This document shows, piece by piece, positions 13,853-16,570 of a DNA stretch of 16,570 nucleotides. Position numbers and translations under genes: made by a program. The stretch comes from Lachnospiraceae bacterium UBA1729 (GTDB lineage Bacteria; Bacillota; Clostridia; Lachnospirales; Lachnospiraceae): positions 14,804 through 31,373 of the forward strand of contig DCIJ01000035.1 of assembly GCA_002315945.1 (NCBI GenBank), given 5' to 3'. Below the pieces are notes generated by a model. The model had not been told where the DNA came from and did not search any database. It saw only the letters and a list, made by a program, of their open reading frames with translations. Every line of letters begins with the position of its first letter. The stretch's first letter is position 1.

Positions 13853-14764
13853 ATGAAAAAACTAATTTTAACATTATTCTCAGTAATGCTTATGTGCAGT
13901 ATTGCATTAAATGTACAGGCAGCTACGGCTGAGGAAATGGCTGATCCTAATATTGTTCCGGTATTTGCCAAGGCAGCATTTTTAGGAGATGCTTTTACCG
14001 GTGAAATGCTGTATGGACTGAATGAAGAGACCAGGGTGGAGCCTGCCAGTACAGCTAAAATAATGACAACCATGCTGATACTGGATGCCATCTCTGAAGG
14101 CAAGATTGCCCTGGATACTCCTGTTACAGTTAATCAGAGTGCACTTAACCTGGTTCCGTCAGATGCCAGTCATGTGACACCCAAGCTTCAGGCTGGAGAG
14201 CAGATGCTGTTAATCCACCTGCTATGTACTGTAATGCATTCATCAGACTGCGCAGCCTGTGATGTGGCGGCAGAGGCTGTGGCCGGAAGCGTTCCTGCCT
14301 TTGTAAAAATGATGAATGACAAGGCAGCCCTGATTGGCTGCACAAATACTCACTTTACAAATCCATCAGGATATCCTGATGCCAAGATGTACACTACGGC
14401 TAAGGATATGTTTACCATAACCAGATATGCAATGATGAATCAGCTTTTCAACATGTACACCTGTATTCCGGCTATTGATATTCCAGCTACCAACCTGTCA
14501 GAAGCAAGACATATAACTAATACAAATCAGTTGCTGATACCCGGCTCACCCTACTATAATCCTGAGGTAAAAGGGGTCAAGACCGGAACCAGCAGTGGGG
14601 CAGGCAGATGCCTGGTATCTAATGCCTTTAGAAATGACAAGGCAGTCATTTCTGTCATTCTTGGAGCTGACAAATGGGATCTGGGTAATGGAGTTACTCT
14701 GCAGGCCCAGTTCTCTGAAAGCAATAGATTGTTGAATTATGGCCTGAACAGGCTAACCCAGTAA
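13853..14764 (+). CDS. dacF: D-alanyl-D-alanine carboxypeptidase, single-domain, with altered SxN motif
   Basis: Low-molecular-weight penicillin-binding protein (peptidase family S11) that trims the terminal D-Ala from peptidoglycan stem peptides outside the cell. A signal peptide (MKKLILTLFSVMLMC..., probable cleavage after VQA, residue 23) precedes the catalytic domain. SxxK is S66-T67-A68-K69 (nucleophile Ser66, Lys69) and the third box is K243-T244-G245. The second box, normally SxN, aligns to S130-S131-D132, so Asn is replaced by Asp or, shifted by one, by Cys133. At 303 residues it lacks the C-terminal beta domain and membrane anchor of PBP5, so it may be freely secreted. TAGGAG lies 6-11 bases before the ATG, 31 bases after cobK. 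No terminator is visible after it. The dacF name is by family resemblance. Confidence 0.88.
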   Translation: MKKLILTLFSVMLMCSIALNVQAATAEEMADPNIVPVFAKAAFLGDAFTGEMLYGLNEETRVEPASTAKIMTTMLILDAISEGKIALDTPVTVNQSALNLVPSDASHVTPKLQAGEQMLLIHLLCTVMHSSDCAACDVAAEAVAGSVPAFVKMMNDKAALIGCTNTHFTNPSGYPDAKMYTTAKDMFTITRYAMMNQLFNMYTCIPAIDIPATNLSEARHITNTNQLLIPGSPYYNPEVKGVKTGTSSGAGRCLVSNAFRNDKAVISVILGADKWDLGNGVTLQAQFSESNRLLNYGLNRLTQ

Positions 14765-14769
14765 CAATA

Positions 14770-14798
14770 TTGGAAGATTCATTAATTATTAATATGAT
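14770..14798 (+). promoter_or_regulatory. Candidate sigma-A promoter for the TSCPD protein gene
   Basis: TTGGAA (14770-14775, four of six -35 matches) and TATGAT (14793-14798, five of six -10 matches) have an exact 17-base spacer. The predicted start near 14805 gives an AT-rich leader of about 35 bases ending in GGGAGG (14824-14829), a strong ribosome-binding site. The TSCPD gene is therefore probably transcribed independently of the carboxypeptidase. Confidence 0.55.
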
Positions 14799-14838
14799 AA
14801 AAAAAGATATTATTTATATATAATGGGAGGAAGTAATA

Positions 14839-15093
14839 ATGAAATACGAATTTAAAACCAGTGGCACATGTTCACAGCTGATTTCTTTTGACATTGAGGG
14901 AGATGTGATTACCAATGTTTCTTTTGTAGGAGGCTGTAACGGTAACCTCCAGGGTGTAAGCCGCCTGGTAGAGGGTCAGACCGTAGACTATATCAACGAC
15001 AGATGCGCAGGCATCAGATGCGGTTTTAAGCCTACATCTTGTCCTGATCAGTTGGCAAAAGCTGTCAAGGAAGCTTATGAAAAGACAAAATAA
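14839..15093 (+). CDS. Small TSCPD-domain protein (four-cysteine type)
   Basis: An 84-residue soluble protein made of a TSCPD domain, the small cysteine-containing fold also found as an accessory domain in some vitamin B12-dependent ribonucleotide reductases. As a stand-alone protein it is common in Clostridia (the TIGR03905-type family) and has no assigned role that I know of. Cysteines are at 11, 33, 56, 61 and 68; the naming motif T-S-C-P-D is at 66-70. GGCNGNLQGVSRLVEG (31-46) is the typical central block. The cysteines may bind a metal such as zinc or iron. It has its own promoter and strong ribosome-binding site and is the last gene before the shared terminator. The proximity of B12 genes and a B12-linked domain may be coincidence. 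Confidence 0.9.
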   Translation: MKYEFKTSGTCSQLISFDIEGDVITNVSFVGGCNGNLQGVSRLVEGQTVDYINDRCAGIRCGFKPTSCPDQLAKAVKEAYEKTK

Positions 15094-15119
15094 ACTAACT
15101 GTTTAGATAACGCTTTTAT

Positions 15120-15155
15120 AAAAGCTGTCTAGAGAATACTCTGGACAGCTTTTTT
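15120..15155 (+). terminator. Strong stem-loop terminator between convergent genes
   Basis: The arms 15120-15134 and 15139-15153 pair as 15 base pairs (one G-T wobble) around the loop AATA, followed by T through 15155. It lies 26 bases after the TSCPD stop and should end that transcript. The minus-strand esterase stop codon (15129-15131) is inside the stem, so the stem also encodes that protein's last residues. On the minus strand the arm-derived T run is only four bases, so termination in that direction is probably weaker. Confidence 0.85.
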
Positions 15156-16079
15156 AGTAGCATCAAATACTATAGCACTTCTATCAAATTTGTCCCACAG
15201 AAGCATAAAGCCATGCATCATGCCATCCATTTGCATATATGTGACTTTGTTGCCCTGTGAGAGTAATTTATCAGCATATGCCCTGCCATCATCCCTCAGG
15301 GGATCATACTGGGCGGTGATAACTAATGAGGCTGTGCTCATCTCTAAATCATCAGCCCGTCCTGCTTCCAGATACTCTAGGGAATCTAATTCACCAGTTC
15401 CCCGGGTATCTGGAAGAATAAGCTTGTTACTTTCCCTGATCATGTCAGCAGGCAGCACATAATCTCCATTTGAAAACAGTCTGTAGGATTCTGTTTCTTC
15501 TACAGGAATACATCCAAACACACCATAATACAGAATCTGAAGAGCAATATCCAGATTATGTCTTTTGGCATACAGACACAGGGCAGCACTTATGGCTGCG
15601 CCAGCGCTGTCACCGGCAGTTATTATTTTTTCAGCATTGCCGCCTATAGTGGAAGCATTATCTATTGTCCACTTAAGTATTGCTATGGCATCCTCTATCT
15701 GGGCCGGATGTCTGTTCTCGGGAGCCAGGCGGTACTCTGTAGAAATCACAATACAGGTACATTCACTGGCCAGCTTTCTGCACAGATTATCATGGCTGGC
15801 AATGTTATGGATAGCATAGGCCCCGCCGTGAAAATACAGCATAACCGGCAGAGGCTCTTTGATATCATCCTTATCAATTGGATAGTATATTCTGACAGGA
15901 AGGGTGTAATCCCCTGCAGATAACATCCTGTTTTCAACGGCAGGAAGATCTACCAGTATAACGCTGTCGTTATAAAAGAAATCTACAGCTGCCCTAACCT
16001 GCTCTATTGGTGCAATCCCCAGAGCTGAATTAAATTTTTTGCCCTTATAATGAGCCTGAACCTGTGGATCCAGTGGCAT
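15129..16079 (-). CDS. Alpha/beta-hydrolase, HSL-type esterase/lipase
   Basis: A 316-residue serine hydrolase of the hormone-sensitive-lipase-like esterase group, probably cleaving short-chain carboxylic esters in the cytoplasm; no signal peptide is visible. The oxyanion-hole motif is HGGAY (84-88), a variant of HGGG. The nucleophile is Ser158 in GDSAG (156-160), with YRLAPENRHPA (117-127) typical of the family. The catalytic acid is Asp259 in QYDPLRDDG and the catalytic base is His289 in MMHGF. All triad residues are in place. The start follows AGGTAGG, which overlaps the stop of the upstream symporter gene 14 bases away, so the two form a minus-strand operon. The natural substrate, perhaps an acetylated plant-derived sugar or xenobiotic ester in a gut or rumen host, is speculation. 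Confidence 0.9.
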   Translation of the reverse strand: MPLDPQVQAHYKGKKFNSALGIAPIEQVRAAVDFFYNDSVILVDLPAVENRMLSAGDYTLPVRIYYPIDKDDIKEPLPVMLYFHGGAYAIHNIASHDNLCRKLASECTCIVISTEYRLAPENRHPAQIEDAIAILKWTIDNASTIGGNAEKIITAGDSAGAAISAALCLYAKRHNLDIALQILYYGVFGCIPVEETESYRLFSNGDYVLPADMIRESNKLILPDTRGTGELDSLEYLEAGRADDLEMSTASLVITAQYDPLRDDGRAYADKLLSQGNKVTYMQMDGMMHGFMLLWDKFDRSAIVFDATKKAVQSIL

Positions 16080-16093
16080 AGTGATTACCTACC

Positions 16094-16570
16094 TTAAAAA
16101 CATTTTTTCAATACTTCTTCTGAAGGCTTCTTGCCAGAAATCAGACTGCAGACAAAGTATGCAATTCCACCCAGTACCAGTCCGGCCACAATTTCATGCA
16201 TGTGGAAGGGTAGAATCTTATGCTGGTTAAAGAATACAAAAGAAGATACACCTACAATTATACCACCGATGCATCCGGCTGAGTTTCCTTTTTTCCAGTA
16301 CAGACCACCAATGAGGGGCCAGAAGAAAGTGGACTCAAGACCACCCATGGCAAACAGATTAATCCATACAATGATATCCGGGGGTGAGAGAGCAATGGCT
16401 CCGGCTATGAGACCCAGAATAACTGTCAGGCCATAGCTTATTGCCTGAATTTTATTAGTATTCACATCAGTGGTTCCGTCTGCTTTGACAACATATTTCA
16501 TAATCAGCTCTTTGATAAGAGTTGCTGAAGCAAGAATGAGAAGTGAGTCGACGGTTGACATAACTGCTGC
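16094..16570 (-). CDS. Sodium:solute symporter, PanF-like, C-terminal part (5' end outside window)
   Basis: The C-terminal ~158 residues of a sodium:solute symporter (SSS family). The frame is open to the window edge (A-A-V before M-S-T-V-D), so the first methionine visible is internal. The segment AAVMSTVDSLLILASATLIKEL matches the conserved helix that in this family carries part of the sodium site, and the downstream layout (FWPLIGGLYWKKGNSAGCIGGIIVG, then a final helix pair around residues 120-145 of the fragment) resembles the pantothenate transporter PanF. Four hydrophobic segments remain after the first. Substrate cannot be fixed from this part: pantothenate is the best guess, another organic anion is possible. 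The esterase gene follows 14 bases downstream on the same strand. Confidence 0.85.
   Translation of the reverse strand, partial: AAVMSTVDSLLILASATLIKELIMKYVVKADGTTDVNTNKIQAISYGLTVILGLIAGAIALSPPDIIVWINLFAMGGLESTFFWPLIGGLYWKKGNSAGCIGGIIVGVSSFVFFNQHKILPFHMHEIVAGLVLGGIAYFVCSLISGKKPSEEVLKKCF

Noticed and set aside
14742..14753. GCCTG-AA-CAGGC inverted repeat near the end of the carboxypeptidase gene as a terminator
   Set aside because: The loop is only 2 bases, there is no following T run, and it lies within coding sequence.
15190..15923. Plus-strand open frames within the esterase region
   Set aside because: They are antisense to a hydrolase with a complete catalytic triad, lack ribosome-binding sites and resemble no protein family.
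1..16570. CRISPR arrays, insertion sequences, tRNA-linked attachment sites, toxin-antitoxin or phage-defence genes
   Set aside because: I looked for repeat-spacer patterns, terminal inverted repeats, transposase or integrase motifs and small paired genes and saw none.

Overview
This 16.6 kb window looks like ordinary chromosome from a low-to-mid GC Firmicute of class Clostridia, most likely a Lachnospiraceae member (Butyrivibrio, Roseburia or a relative). That is inference from gene content and order (priA-def-fmt-yugP; a four-cysteine TSCPD protein; a clostridial D,D-carboxypeptidase), purine-rich Shine-Dalgarno sites, and frequent AGA/AGG arginine codons. I see no rRNA, tRNA, CRISPR array, insertion sequence, phage gene or integrase. 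No stretch without a gene exceeds about 170 bases.

Layout. Positions 1-1220 hold the 3' part of priA (replication restart helicase). A 168-base gap with a good promoter and a conserved leader element leads into a tightly packed plus-strand run: def and fmt (removal and addition of the initiator formyl group), a YugP-type membrane zinc peptidase, a YqeG-type HAD phosphatase, aroE and aroK (shikimate pathway) and a large GT-C-type membrane glycosyltransferase (1389-7083). A second transcription unit (7195-10247) carries an SstT-type Na+/Ser-Thr symporter, cobS (last steps of cobalamin synthesis) and a FliB-like cysteine-rich protein. A third (10339-11744) has cbiC/cobH (precorrin-8X methylmutase) and an unrecognised seven-helix membrane protein. 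A fourth (11856-14764) starts with an exported, acidic, coiled-coil-rich protein of unknown function. Its 3' end runs out of frame into cobK/cbiJ (precorrin-6A reductase), which is followed by a D-Ala-D-Ala carboxypeptidase. A small TSCPD protein with its own promoter ends at a strong stem-loop terminator shared with a convergent minus-strand pair: a PanF-like sodium:solute symporter (running off the window) and an HSL-type esterase.

How the genes work together. The first block is housekeeping: replication restart, N-terminal methionine processing and aromatic amino-acid precursors. The middle is a scattered set of corrin genes (cobS, cbiC, cobK), each next to genes with no obvious corrin role. 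This suggests the pathway is split over several loci in this genome.

The most interesting non-coding signal is a pair of similar leader sequences sharing CATRAGGACAMYCGCGAAG. They lie at almost the same distance upstream of def and of cbiC, and each can form a stem around a conserved loop. I do not recognise the family; it could be an undescribed structured leader or a dispersed intergenic element. Other points worth a second look are the coiled-coil/cobK overlap (possible deletion junction), the possibly leaderless start of the coiled-coil gene, and the altered SxN motif of the carboxypeptidase. I did not find a convincing new multi-gene system.
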